NCBI GenBank assembly: GCA_049513975.1
Contig: JBEKVM010000002.1
Span: 1-64,000 of the forward strand
Direction of reading: 5' to 3'
From: JBEKOF01 sp049513975
GTDB taxonomy: Bacteria > Verrucomicrobiota > Verrucomicrobiia > Limisphaerales > Palsa-1400
Length of the DNA: 64,000 nucleotides
Below, piece by piece: positions 44,994 to 54,324 of the stretch; within the stretch, counting starts at the first letter, position 1, and each line of letters starts with the position of its first letter. Both the position numbers and the translations under genes were made by a program. Under the pieces are notes generated by a model. It saw only the letters and a list, made by a program, of their open reading frames with translations. It was not told where the DNA came from and did no database searches.

Positions 44994-46091
44994 ATGAGAA
45001 TACCAGTCAATACTTTGCCGTGCCTTATTGCATTGCTGTTCGCGAGCAGCGGCGCCCTGCCAGCCCAGCCACCTCCAGCCAGGGAGGCGGTGTTCGACTA
45101 CACCAACCCGCTGGATTTTTCATATCAGTATTTCGACGGCAAAACGTCGCACACTGAAAAGGAACTGCGCGATCCCTGCATTATCCGCGAGGGGGACACC
45201 TATTACCTCGTGTTCACTATGTACCCGTTCCGCGGACGCGACGAGCGCCACCTGGAGGAGGTGGACATGGGATCCTCGCCAGGAATCCAGATGTTTTCCT
45301 CCAAGGATTTTAAAGCCTGGAAGACCGGGAACTGGCTTGTCAAGTCCTCCGAGCTTCCGCCGGACTGCCCTTACAAGCACCGCTTTTGGGCGCCCGAAAT
45401 CCACAAGATCAAAGGCAAATTTTACGTCATCTTCACGGCCGACAATTGGGTTGACCCGAAATATAACCTGGACGGCAAGTGGGGCATGTACACCTACATT
45501 GGCGTCGCCGACAGCGTGACCGGGCCCTACGAGCACATCACCCGCATTCCTTACGGTCCCTGCGACACCACGCTCTTCTGTGACTCCGACGGCACCTTTT
45601 ACGTCATCATGCCCAAGGGCGAAATTTATATCCAGAAGCTCGATTTGAGCGGCCTTGAAAAAGGTGTGATCAAACGCGTCGGCGAAGAGAAGCGGATTGT
45701 TACGAAGTCCAATGCAGACATTGGCGTTGCGGTCAGCACCACCTATCTTGAGGGGCCTTGGCTGGAACACATGGGGAACAAATATGTCCTTTTCTTTGCT
45801 GCTCCTTACCCGGATCGTTCGCCCGATCCAGAATATAGAGGTTACTGGGTTGGCGCTGCCTGCGCGGATCAGATCATGGGACCGTATCAGAAAGACCCGC
45901 GCGGCAAAGTTTTCTTCGGCGGACACATCGCGGTCTTCGACGGCCCGGACGGGCGCAAATGGTTCAGCTACCGCTGGGAACGCGACAACCGCGCGCGCGG
46001 ACTGCTCTGTATTGATCCGATGGACTTGGACAAGAATGGCCGGATCCAGGCGACCGACCATCTGGGCGAAGCCACTGTTCCGATGAAGTGA
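44994..46091 (+). CDS. Secreted GH43-like glycosidase, trio member C
   Basis: 365 residues from ATG 44994, one base after the stop of the preceding gene. Signal peptide ~1-24 (LPCLIALLFASSGALPAQP). Base Asp60 (LRDPCIIREGDTYYLVF) and acid Glu253 (YLEGPWLEHMGNKYVLFF). It is closest to trio member A (YKHRFWAPEIHKIKGKFYVI, WLVKSSELPPDCP, both 365 residues), so A and C are duplicates separated by B, GH3, GH127 and the six-hairpin gene. Confidence 0.82.
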   Translation: MRIPVNTLPCLIALLFASSGALPAQPPPAREAVFDYTNPLDFSYQYFDGKTSHTEKELRDPCIIREGDTYYLVFTMYPFRGRDERHLEEVDMGSSPGIQMFSSKDFKAWKTGNWLVKSSELPPDCPYKHRFWAPEIHKIKGKFYVIFTADNWVDPKYNLDGKWGMYTYIGVADSVTGPYEHITRIPYGPCDTTLFCDSDGTFYVIMPKGEIYIQKLDLSGLEKGVIKRVGEEKRIVTKSNADIGVAVSTTYLEGPWLEHMGNKYVLFFAAPYPDRSPDPEYRGYWVGAACADQIMGPYQKDPRGKVFFGGHIAVFDGPDGRKWFSYRWERDNRARGLLCIDPMDLDKNGRIQATDHLGEATVPMK

Positions 46092-46110
46092 CACTGCAAC
46101 ACACCGTGTT

Positions 46111-48060
46111 ATGAAAAAATTATTCAGAAAGCTCCTTGATATGGCAACGCCATTTGAAGCGCGCTGGGATCGCCTCCTCATTCTCGGCAGGAGACCGGCC
46201 TTCCACCACCAGTTCACGGCTGTGGTTCTCGCAGGATTTGCGTTGGGGACACTTTCCTTGGTGCGCGCAACAGAACAAGCCGCTCCGATCGCCACCCAAA
46301 TTTCCCCTGCCAATCCCGGCTCGTTGCAGGAGGGCATAGAATCCGCCTTTCGGGCCGGCCAAAAGAAAGTGGTGGTTCCTCCTGGAACCTATCGTCTTGC
46401 GCCTTCTGGAAACCGGGCCTGCTTGATTTTTTCCGAACTGTCGGATTTTGAAATTGACGCGCGCGGCGTGACACTGCTGCGCACCGATCCCACCCGGGGA
46501 GGCATCGAGTTTAATCGCTGCCGCAACGTCACGCTGCGCGGCGCCACACTGTTGAATGAAACCCCGCCTTTCACGCAGGGGACGCTGACCGGCATCTCCC
46601 CGGATGGCGCGTGGTACGAAGTGCGCATGGACAAAGGGTATCCGGCTAATTTCGACGATCCGAGGACTGGCATTGCCCAGCCTGTTGGCTACCTCTTCGA
46701 TCCCAAGACCCGGCAGTGGAAAGCCGGAGCGATGGACTGCTTTTTTGGGAGGGTTGAGCGCCTTGGCCCCGACCTGTTTCGGCTGTTCTTCAAGAAACCC
46801 TTCGAGCCTGGCACACAGCCGGCAGTCGTCGGTGACTGGATGGCCTTCCGCGGCAAAGGCGGCACGGACATACACTTGGGCGGTTGCGCCCGCATGGTGG
46901 TGACCAACGTCACCATCCTCAATGGCGGCGGTTTCTGCGTGCATGAGCAGGGGGGCGAGGGCGGCAACTATTACTCGTATCAAGTCACCTATGGCCCGAA
47001 GCCCTCCGGCGCGACCAACGAGCCTCTGATCGCCTGCAACGCGGATGCCTTCCACAGCGGCAGCGTGCGCAAAGGACCAACCCTTGAGAACTGTCTCTTC
47101 GAAGGGATGTGTGATGACGGTGTGCCGATTCACGGCTCTTTTGCCCTGGTGATGGAAGGGGCGGGGGACCAGGTCACGCTGGCGAACGGGAGCTTCTTCC
47201 AGCAAGGCGATCCGATCCGGTTCATCAATCCGCTTGGCTCTTATGTGGGCGACGCGGTGGTTAAAAGCATTGTCCGTTTGGACAACTACACGCCCAAGTC
47301 GCCTATCACCAACTTTCGCTTTGCGAGGAACAGACAGTTCATCCGGGTCACGCTGGATAAGGAACTGCCGGTTGGTTTCCAGTATCTGGCCAGCGACCCC
47401 GCAGCCAGCGGCAGCGGTTTTGTGGTTCGGAACAATATAATCCGCAACCATCGCGCGCGCGGCCTGTTGCTCAAGGCGGACGACGGCTTGGTGGAAGGCA
47501 ACACCCTAGACGGCAGCACTATTGCCGGCATCGTTATCTCCCCGGAGATTTGGTGGAACGAGGCCGGCTTCAGCCGCAACGTCATTGTCCGCAACAACAT
47601 CATCCGGCACACGGGTTACTCGACACTCGAGTCCTCGGATCACCAGTCGGGCGCGTTGACGGTGACGGGTGGCGGCGTGGGCGAAGCGGATCGGGTAGTG
47701 GCAGTGTACTCAGATCGAAGACCGGGAACCGTAATGGTGCCGGGCCACAAGCACATCATCATCGAGGGCAATACCTTCGCTGATTGTAATGGCGTGAACC
47801 TGCTGATCGCCCAAGCCGAGGATGTCGTGGTGACGAACAACCGGTTTAACGATTCACAACAACAACCAACCCGGCGAGGCAAACTGTCCGGAGTTGATCC
47901 CACCGCGTTGATCTGGCTCAGCGATTGCAACGAAATTCGTTTTACGAACAATGATGTCTCCCGCCTCGGGACTTTCTGCAAGACGCTGGTGAAACTGAGC
48001 GATAGTGCGCGGAATGTCGTTGGCATTCAGGAAGGAGTGCGTGCGGCCGCAAAAAAGTGA
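46111..48060 (+). CDS. Secreted GH110-like right-handed beta-helix protein
   Basis: 649 residues. A long N-terminal extension precedes a hydrophobic export segment (~35-50, FTAVVLAGFALGTLSLVRA). The mature part opens LQEGIESAFRAGQKKVVVPP and then has the GH110-like text NVTLRGATLLNETPPFTQGT, CNADAFHSGSVRKGP and MCDDGVPIHGSFALVMEG, where the two aspartates in MCDDG and the ADAFH Asp are plausible catalytic residues. GH110 enzymes are alpha-1,3-galactosidases. The truncated minus-strand gene at 48527-49840 is a homologue (YMGDDCINIHGAYH, DADAYHSSNAIQGP). Confidence 0.75.
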   Translation: MKKLFRKLLDMATPFEARWDRLLILGRRPAFHHQFTAVVLAGFALGTLSLVRATEQAAPIATQISPANPGSLQEGIESAFRAGQKKVVVPPGTYRLAPSGNRACLIFSELSDFEIDARGVTLLRTDPTRGGIEFNRCRNVTLRGATLLNETPPFTQGTLTGISPDGAWYEVRMDKGYPANFDDPRTGIAQPVGYLFDPKTRQWKAGAMDCFFGRVERLGPDLFRLFFKKPFEPGTQPAVVGDWMAFRGKGGTDIHLGGCARMVVTNVTILNGGGFCVHEQGGEGGNYYSYQVTYGPKPSGATNEPLIACNADAFHSGSVRKGPTLENCLFEGMCDDGVPIHGSFALVMEGAGDQVTLANGSFFQQGDPIRFINPLGSYVGDAVVKSIVRLDNYTPKSPITNFRFARNRQFIRVTLDKELPVGFQYLASDPAASGSGFVVRNNIIRNHRARGLLLKADDGLVEGNTLDGSTIAGIVISPEIWWNEAGFSRNVIVRNNIIRHTGYSTLESSDHQSGALTVTGGGVGEADRVVAVYSDRRPGTVMVPGHKHIIIEGNTFADCNGVNLLIAQAEDVVVTNNRFNDSQQQPTRRGKLSGVDPTALIWLSDCNEIRFTNNDVSRLGTFCKTLVKLSDSARNVVGIQEGVRAAAKK

Positions 48061-48103
48061 CGTTAAATTACTCGTGGCAAATTTGAAAAACAACAAACAG
48101 AAA

Positions 48104-48527
48104 ATGAATCGTTGCATCCGGCGTGGTCTGATATTTTCACTGGCGCTGGCCGCCCTGTGCGGGCTTAAAGCCGGGCTGCGCGCCGGCGGGGCTGCCCCCG
48201 CCCCGCCAAAACCGTTTGTTCTGTCCCGCGATCAGGCGATCCCGCCTCCGGTGAACAAACTGGCGTGTGGGAATTTCGTTGAACTTCGCTTCGACTTGGC
48301 AGGCAAGGACGCCCGATGTGTCATTCACCCGACCGGCCATGATCCGCGCCTGCCGACGGAGGACCACGCCGTCAAACTAATGTCTCTGACACCGGCAGTC
48401 ACACCACTCACGCTTTCGGGCTACCACCCCGGGACGGATCAGGATCTTGCAGTGTGCGCCGCCACCGATATGGAAACAGTTTCCTTGGTGCTTTGCATGG
48501 TGAATAGGAACAACCAGGAGCGCGAGG
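48104..48527 (+). pseudogene. Internally deleted, 3'-truncated arabinofuranosidase-like hydrolase
   Basis: A signal peptide (MNRCIRRGLIFSLALAALCG) and the mature start VNKLACGNFVELRF are joined directly to what looks like a C-terminal domain: AVKLMSLTPAVTPLTLSGYH, then DLAVCAATDMETVSLVLCMV and NRNNQEREA. The latter resembles the end of GH51/GH39-type glycosidases, where a VNR/VNRN strand is typical. The catalytic barrel is missing. Coding sense stops at about 48527, where the sequence becomes the antisense of the neighbouring GH110-like gene, though the frame runs on to 48727. Confidence 0.5.
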
Positions 48528-49840
48528 CCGTGACTGGCCTTGATCAGAATGCCGCGCGACCGGTTGAAACCAAAATCGCAGCCTTTGACGGAAAAGCCGT
48601 TGCCGACCCGATTGGCCGCGCAAATGACGCTACCCAAAGGCATGCTGGTTTCACGGTCGAGCGTGATAGTATATGCCTTTCCCAAAGAGCGCCCGGATTT
48701 CAAGCCGGCGTCCATGCTTTGCCGTGACAAAAAGCCGCGCTCTTCGTCGAGAATTGCGCCCGCAGTCTGGACGCTGACAACTTGGGCGTCAGGCAATCGT
48801 TGGCCGTCGTAGAGCACCAGTTCCACCGGATCACCGGCCTGGATATTCATGGTTCCCTTGGCCAGCACGCGCAATTTCACCCCTTCAGAGTGGGTGATCA
48901 GATGGTAGGCGCCGTGAATGTTAATGCAATCGTCCCCCATGTATTTGGCCGCGCACTCCACGTAGGCCGGACCCTGGATGGCGTTGCTGCTGTGGTAGGC
49001 GTCGGCATCCAGCGAGCGCAGGCGCGGATCGGCCCGCTTCACCAAATCATCCGCCGCGGACCGGCGGTCAATCCGGCAGCGATAATACACGCTCCCGTCG
49101 CAATCCGATTCGATGAAGCCAAAACAGTTCGAGGCAAAGAGCTCAATCTTTTCCAGTCGCATATTCACGTTGTGGCTGCACTCCACCGCATGGGCCATGC
49201 TGCCGTGCGGAGCATAGTCGGCTCCGATGACGATGAGGTCGCCGATCTGCTCCGGCGAGTCCGCGTGCTCGCGTGGCGCCGTGACCCTGAGATGACGCGC
49301 ATCCACGGCCTCGACCCTTTGCACAGAGCGGTCCTCGCAACGCAGGGTGCGCGTGTCGGGTCGAAAAACTTCGTATTTGAAATTCCGCGCTGTTTCGGCC
49401 GCCGGATAGCCGTCGAACAACTCAATTTCCTGAGTGGTCTTGTCCGCCGACAAACCTGTGATGCGCCCTTGCGTGAAGGGCAGCGGATCGTAGTCAATCA
49501 CCATGCCTCGCAGGGTCAGGTTGGTGCAGTGCGTGATGGTCAGCGCCCGGGTCGTTTCCGTGCAGATCATTTCCACACCATCCGCCACGATGGTGATGTC
49601 CTTCAAATTGCGCAATACCAGATGCTGTCGGTCGTGGGGCGTCACGCGGTACCGTCCCGGCGGCACGACGATGCGCTGCTTTCCGGCCTGCAACTCGGTG
49701 TCAATGAACCGCTGCAATTCAAAATCAACGCCCGGCGTCCCGCCGGCCCGCGCCTGCCGCAGCCCAAAACAAGTTAAACAGAGTACCGACAAGACAAACC
49801 AAGAGGCAACAGGCTCAAAATAAATCCGGCGATTTTTCAT
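48527..49840 (-). pseudogene. GH110-like beta-helix gene truncated at its 3' end
   Basis: Starts at ATG 49840 with a signal peptide (MKNRRIYFEPVASWFVLSVL). It follows the GH110 pattern closely: LRGMVIDYDPLPFTQGRITG, LDADAYHSSNAIQGP, KYMGDDCINIHGAYHL and GFNRSRGILIKASHG. After KASHG (48527) homology to the sister gene at 46111 ends, so about one third of the protein (the part matching LVEGNTLDGSTIAGIVISPE onward) is lost. The frame continues over foreign sequence to a stop at 48377. The upstream half, including the putative catalytic Asp residues, is intact. Confidence 0.7.
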
Positions 49841-49890
49841 GGCTCCAATCTTGCCTGTAATGGAAACAAGGCAAGCTCTCTTTCGCAGCC

Positions 49891-51141
49891 CTATTCATGC
49901 GGCGTCGCTCGCAATAAAACGGTCGCATGCGGCCCGACGCTCAAGGTGATTTGTTCCTTGAAGACCCCAAGGTCTTTGTGCTGCCAAAGATCCCGCACGG
50001 TCAGCGATTTATTGGACGCCACGCCTATGGCCTTCGAATCCGCCGTGATGGTCGCCTCCTGAGGACCGCGATTGAGCAGCGCGATCGCCATCGAGCCGTT
50101 CGCCAGAGGCTTCCGCCAGACTTCGGTTGAAGCGGCACGCGCCACGCGGTTGCCCTGTTTGCCCAGCGGGTCCTGGTCCACCGAGATCGCTTCCGGATTG
50201 GTGAGGATGCGGCAGGTTTCCGCACCCATGTTGCGAACATCGCAGCCGATCATCAAAGGAGCTGACAAAATGCTCCACATGCTCATTTGGGTTTGATATT
50301 CCGCCGCGGTGCAACCACCACCTTTGACCATTCCTTTGTTGCCCAAACCAACCACCAGCATGTCCGGATCGTTCCAGCCGCCCGGTCCCGCATGCCCTCC
50401 AATGTTGGCGCTGGCATCAATCGCAGTCAGAATGCCTATGCAACTGTGGGTGTCCTCCGGGGAGTCCCACATGTCGCCGACATCAAACGAAATACGCCAG
50501 AGCTGCCCCCCGGCTTTCCGTCCCCAAAGCCAGGGCGAACGCGGCCCCCACTCGCAAATACTAAAGACGATGGGACGCCCTGTCGCCTCGAGCGCGTTTC
50601 CCATTGTGGTGTAGCGACGAATCGCCTCCTCAAAACCCTCGGGCGCGTTGCAATAATCGTATTTCAAATAATCCACCGACCAGTCCGCAAAAGTCGCGGC
50701 GTCTTCCCGCTCATGCTGATAGCTGCCGACTTCGCCCCCACAGGTCTGGTCGCCAGCGCAGGAATAGATGCCCAGTTTGAGTCCCTTGCTATGGACGTAA
50801 TCCGCCAGGGCCTTGATGCCGCTTGGGAACTTCCCCGGGTTAGCTCGAATATGCCCCATCCCATCGCGTCCCCCTTCCCAATGGTCGTCAATCACGATGT
50901 ATTGGTAGCCCAGATCCTTGAGTCCAAGCTCGACGATCTTATCGGCAATGCCTTTGACAACAGCCTCGTTGACGTTCTCGCCAAACGTATTCCAACTGTT
51001 CCATCCCATGGGAGGCGTCGCCGCCAGTTTTGCGCCCGCACCGGGGGTTGCATCCCCGGCGCGGGCGTACAACCACGGCAACAATGCTGCCGCTGCCGCC
51101 ACGCCCAGGAAGCACTCCCTCAATAGTCGTGGAAATGGCAT
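49891..51141 (-). CDS. Secreted GH27 alpha-galactosidase
   Basis: 416 residues, signal peptide ~1-29 (LLRECFLGVAAAAALLPWLY). GH27 barrel with PPMGWNSWNTFGENVNE, nucleophile Asp162 (VDYLKYDYCNAPEG), acid/base Asp220 (WRISFDVGDMWDS) and GGWNDPDMLVVG. The C-terminal beta domain (~340-416) ends VGPHATVLLRA. It hydrolyses terminal alpha-D-galactose, or in some members beta-L-arabinopyranose. The remnant at 27426 is the tail of a paralogue. The start at 51141 lies in a 324-bp divergent intergenic region facing the PQQ-propeller gene. Confidence 0.92.
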   Translation of the reverse strand: MPFPRLLRECFLGVAAAAALLPWLYARAGDATPGAGAKLAATPPMGWNSWNTFGENVNEAVVKGIADKIVELGLKDLGYQYIVIDDHWEGGRDGMGHIRANPGKFPSGIKALADYVHSKGLKLGIYSCAGDQTCGGEVGSYQHEREDAATFADWSVDYLKYDYCNAPEGFEEAIRRYTTMGNALEATGRPIVFSICEWGPRSPWLWGRKAGGQLWRISFDVGDMWDSPEDTHSCIGILTAIDASANIGGHAGPGGWNDPDMLVVGLGNKGMVKGGGCTAAEYQTQMSMWSILSAPLMIGCDVRNMGAETCRILTNPEAISVDQDPLGKQGNRVARAASTEVWRKPLANGSMAIALLNRGPQEATITADSKAIGVASNKSLTVRDLWQHKDLGVFKEQITLSVGPHATVLLRATPHE

Positions 51142-51465
51142 TAAATAAGATTCAGCCTTTCAATCCGGCAACTTCTTGCCGAGCCATGCTGCCTTGACCT
51201 TAAATCGGATTGTTCGCCAGCAGCAACGAGGAAACCGGGCGTTCTTCGTAGATTTTCGGTCAAAGACGCGGGACCGTTTGCTATCAAGTCGAAAATGTGG
51301 CAAATCTCCTGCCGGTGTTGGAAGGGCCACTCTGCCAGGTCTTGTGGCCCTGAAAAGTCACCGGCTGTTGAAAATGATACTGGACAACGTTATGTGTTCT
51401 CGACCGCGTTTACAGAAGCCCGGGGTATGCACGCTCAATTTCCAGGAACAGTGGAACACCCCACG
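51142..51465. other. Divergent intergenic region between the GH27 and propeller genes
   Basis: 324 bp that must hold both promoters. A reading frame continuous with the propeller gene stays open through much of it, but its composition (Cys/Arg/Trp-rich) is not protein-like. I see no clear -35/-10 pair or palindrome. Confidence 0.4.
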
Positions 51466-52752
51466 ATGAAACCATCCCATTTGCCTTTCGTTCGTTCGCT
51501 GCTGTTCCTGCTTGCGGCCATTGCTTCAGATCCCGGAGCCCTCGGCTCGGCGGCAGATTCGCCGGGCAATTGGCCGCAGTTGCGCGGCCCTGACGGCAAT
51601 GGCCAAGCCGGGAGCGCCGGTCTGCCCTTGGAATGGAGCGAGACCAACAACATCTCCTGGAAAACACCCATTCACGACTCCGGCTGGTCCTCACCCGTCA
51701 TTTGGAACACGCAAGTCTGGTTAACCACAGCCCGTGCCGACGGCCTGGAAATGTTCGCCGTCTGCATTGATCGCGACCAGGGCCAAGTGCTGCATGACGT
51801 CAAGGTGTTTGATAGCGAGAAGGTTGACTCGATAAATCCGGGCAACACCTACGCCTCGCCCACATCGGTCATTGAAACTGGCCGCCTCTATGTCCATTTC
51901 GGCACCTATGGTACCGCCTGCCTCGACACGGAAACCGGCAAGGTGCTCTGGTCCCGCCGCGACCTCAATTGTGACCACGAAGTAGGGCCAGGCTCGTCGC
52001 TGGCCTCCGTGGGAAACCTGCTGGTCTTCCACGTTGATGGCCGCGATCAGCAGTACGTCATCGCCTTGGACAAAACCAATGGCAAGACGGTTTGGAAGAC
52101 ACCTCGTTCGATAGATTTCGCAGAAATCGGCCCCAACTTCCGCAAGGCCTTCAGCACGGCTGCGCTCGTGGAAGCCGCCGGCCACCTTCAACTCGTCTGC
52201 CCCGGTGCCCAGGGCGTCATGGCTTACGACGCCCGCACCGGCGAGGAATTATGGAAAGTCCGTTACAAGGGTTGGTCTGTCGTGCTGCGTCCGGTTTGCG
52301 GCCAGGGGATGGCCTTCCTTGGGACCGACTTCGATCATCCCCAACTCTGGGCGGTGCGCCTCGACGGCCACGGCGACGTGACCGACACCCACGTCGCCTG
52401 GAAAATCTCCGAGCGCATGCCGGCAACTCCCTCTCCGCTGCTGGTGGACGATCTGCTCTACGTGGTCAACGACGGAGGAATCGCAAGTTGTCTTGAGGCC
52501 CAGACTGGCAGGAGCATCTGGGAACAAAGGCTGGACGGCGGTTTCAACGCCTCACCGCTTTATGGGGCTGGACGAATTTACTTCTTCGGCCGCGACGGCA
52601 CCACGAGTGTGCTCGCTCCTGGCCGGGAGCCCCGGATGCTTGCTGTCAACAAGCTGGAAGGAGTCGTGATGGCCTGTCCGGCCGTTACCGATAACTCCCT
52701 TTTCGTGAGGACCAAGACGCATCTCTATCGCATCGGCGACTCTCGTCCCTAG
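51466..52752 (+). CDS. Secreted PQQ-type beta-propeller protein
   Basis: 428 residues from ATG 51466, chosen because the signal peptide (LPFVRSLLFLLAAIASDPG) begins there; ATG 51427 is an alternative. The mature part opens NWPQLRGPDGNGQA and repeats the propeller signature with DTETGKVLWSR, DKTNGKTVWK, DARTGEELWKV and EAQTGRSIWEQ, so six to eight blades of the PQQ/quinoprotein repeat. No cytochrome or quinone-binding residues specific for a dehydrogenase are evident. Verrucomicrobiota and Planctomycetota have many such exported propellers of unknown role. Confidence 0.82.
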   Translation: MKPSHLPFVRSLLFLLAAIASDPGALGSAADSPGNWPQLRGPDGNGQAGSAGLPLEWSETNNISWKTPIHDSGWSSPVIWNTQVWLTTARADGLEMFAVCIDRDQGQVLHDVKVFDSEKVDSINPGNTYASPTSVIETGRLYVHFGTYGTACLDTETGKVLWSRRDLNCDHEVGPGSSLASVGNLLVFHVDGRDQQYVIALDKTNGKTVWKTPRSIDFAEIGPNFRKAFSTAALVEAAGHLQLVCPGAQGVMAYDARTGEELWKVRYKGWSVVLRPVCGQGMAFLGTDFDHPQLWAVRLDGHGDVTDTHVAWKISERMPATPSPLLVDDLLYVVNDGGIASCLEAQTGRSIWEQRLDGGFNASPLYGAGRIYFFGRDGTTSVLAPGREPRMLAVNKLEGVVMACPAVTDNSLFVRTKTHLYRIGDSRP

Positions 52753-53140
52753 TGTTGGATTGGTAATTGACGTTTGGATTGGAGTCGGATGCAAAGGTCC
52801 AGACTTGGCTGATGTTCTTGTTCATGTTGGGGTTGGAAGTGCTTTTCCTTTCGTAGATGGTTGATGTTCTGGGGTTTATGAGAATGCCGGTAAAATCCCT
52901 GTCGAAAGCAGCCAAACCGTGATTATCCCCCATTCGATTTGAACCGCCCCTAATCGGTTTCGGCAAAAAGGCCGATAATAAGGCAGGGAAGATTAGGGGT
53001 TGTTGCCATTGGGACCGCAGACCCACATTCTGGAGGGACACCTTCTGGGATGTGGGCTTTTTGTTGCGCCGGTGGGTTTGGATGGGGATTTCGATGCAGG
53101 AACGGAGGATTTTCACCCCCCAGCAGACGACAGGGGTTGG
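52753..53140. other. Intergenic stretch with a terminator-like hairpin
   Basis: No supported gene. A terminator-like hairpin lies at 53022-53062. Frames on both strands are short or lack protein-like composition. Confidence 0.5.
53022..53062 (+). terminator. Terminator-like hairpin with T-tract
   Basis: CCCACAT (53022-53028) pairs with ATGTGGG (53050-53056), followed by CTTTTT. The loop is about 21 bases and partly self-complementary. It is 270 bp after the propeller gene's stop, so it could end that transcript. Confidence 0.4.
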
Positions 53141-53505
53141 TCAGGGAGGATTGACGCCCTTCACTGCGGCTTCCTGTGCAGCTTTGTCATTGTCGTAGCG
53201 TTCACAGGCGTCGCAGCGTTGGATTTCGTATTTGGGCGATTGATCGTTGCCCACATTGCATCGCAGCCAGCCTCTTCCATCGAGGTGGCATATTCAACCT
53301 CAATCTCATCCCTGGCCGCGATTAGTTGAGCGGACAGGCCAAACGGTTGTCGTTCAAGGACCTGGTTGGCGAGGGCAATGGCTTGGGCCGCCTGTTCTTC
53401 GGGGCTGCCATGCGTGGTCTGGCCGGCGTAGAATTGGAGCGTTAGCCTGTGAATGGTGATCGTGTTCCGACGTGCTCGCTGATCCTCTTCTGGGATCCCT
53501 TCCAG
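53141..53505 (-). other. Overlapping small reading frames, likely mobile-element gene debris
   Basis: Two minus-strand frames overlap. Frame A (53505 to 53161, CTG as first codon after a stop, no ATG) gives about 114 residues with TIHRLTLQFYAGQTTHGSPE and AQAIALANQVLERQPFGLSA. Frame C (ending 53141) gives DGRGWLRCNVGNDQSPKYEI, then QRCDACERYDNDKAAQEA, a short Cys-containing peptide of the kind seen in phage or plasmid small genes. A single gene with one frameshift, or two overlapping genes, would both fit. Both lack a normal start. Confidence 0.35.
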
Positions 53506-54324
53506 CTAATTGGGGTTCGTGGCATGAGCGCGTAACCAAACCAGGTCCGGGTTGTTCGGCGACACTGGGAGAAACTCGTGCTTTACGACTTCAACACCGG
53601 ATTGCTGGGGGACGAGAACCTCCGTACTTCGCCACCGATGAATTTCCGCATGGCCGTCCGCAAACGTGACCGCCCCAGACCCCGCGTGATAACTGGATGG
53701 GAAATTTGCCAACTGTGAAACCATCATATCAATTGCAAAAAGGCCGTCATCAATGCTGTCGTCTCGCTCCTCAACGAAAACCAGCCCATCGCCGGGGGAA
53801 AGCCTGGCCAAGTCCGCGCACTTCCGGAACAACTGATAGCCCTGGTTCCACGCTGTGCCGTTAAACCCCATCCAACTGCTCATAGAGAAAGTGCGGACCA
53901 GCGGATAATAGCCATTGCCCTCCTGGACGATGAGCCTGCTCGCCGGGCAGTGATACAATTTCGCCGACTGCGTATAAGGCCCCAGCGATGCCCATTGCGG
54001 ATCGGTCAGCAGAAGCGTGTTGGTGTTGTCCGTATTGTTGGACTGGCGGGGATCCAACCACCCCGTCACCCAATTCGAATTTCCGCGCCCAGATCCGTTC
54101 ATGCCCGCCTCGCTCTGCCAATTGTTGCCTGCAATAAAATCGTTGTTCTCATTCTCATACATGTGCCAGGCATTCTGCAACTGTATCAGGTTGCCCATGC
54201 AGTAAAGGGCATTTGCCCTCGCCTTCGCCCCGGCCAGAGTCGGAAGCAAAAGGGCGGCAAGAATGGCGATGATGGCAATCACCACCAGCAACTCAATCAA
54301 CGTGAATCCCGTGTCTTTGTTCAA
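53506..54324 (-). CDS. Pseudopilin-type protein with H-X9-DG motif
   Basis: 272 residues. The leader MNKDTGFTLIELLVVIAIIA starts at residue 6, the canonical short form with Gly before the cleavage site. The C-terminal signature HAGSGAVTFADGHAEIHRW has nine residues between His and Asp-Gly. Cys pairs in LYCMGNLIQLQNAWHMYENE and AKLYHCPASR match the family pattern. The gene is intact and transcribed toward the mobile-type debris. Confidence 0.85.
   Translation of the reverse strand: MNKDTGFTLIELLVVIAIIAILAALLLPTLAGAKARANALYCMGNLIQLQNAWHMYENENNDFIAGNNWQSEAGMNGSGRGNSNWVTGWLDPRQSNNTDNTNTLLLTDPQWASLGPYTQSAKLYHCPASRLIVQEGNGYYPLVRTFSMSSWMGFNGTAWNQGYQLFRKCADLARLSPGDGLVFVEERDDSIDDGLFAIDMMVSQLANFPSSYHAGSGAVTFADGHAEIHRWRSTEVLVPQQSGVEVVKHEFLPVSPNNPDLVWLRAHATNPN

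Noticed and set aside
48377..48526. Last ~50 residues of the minus-strand GH110-like frame
   Set aside because: They lie opposite the C-terminal coding part of the broken plus-strand hydrolase and match no GH110 sequence, so they are accidental read-through.
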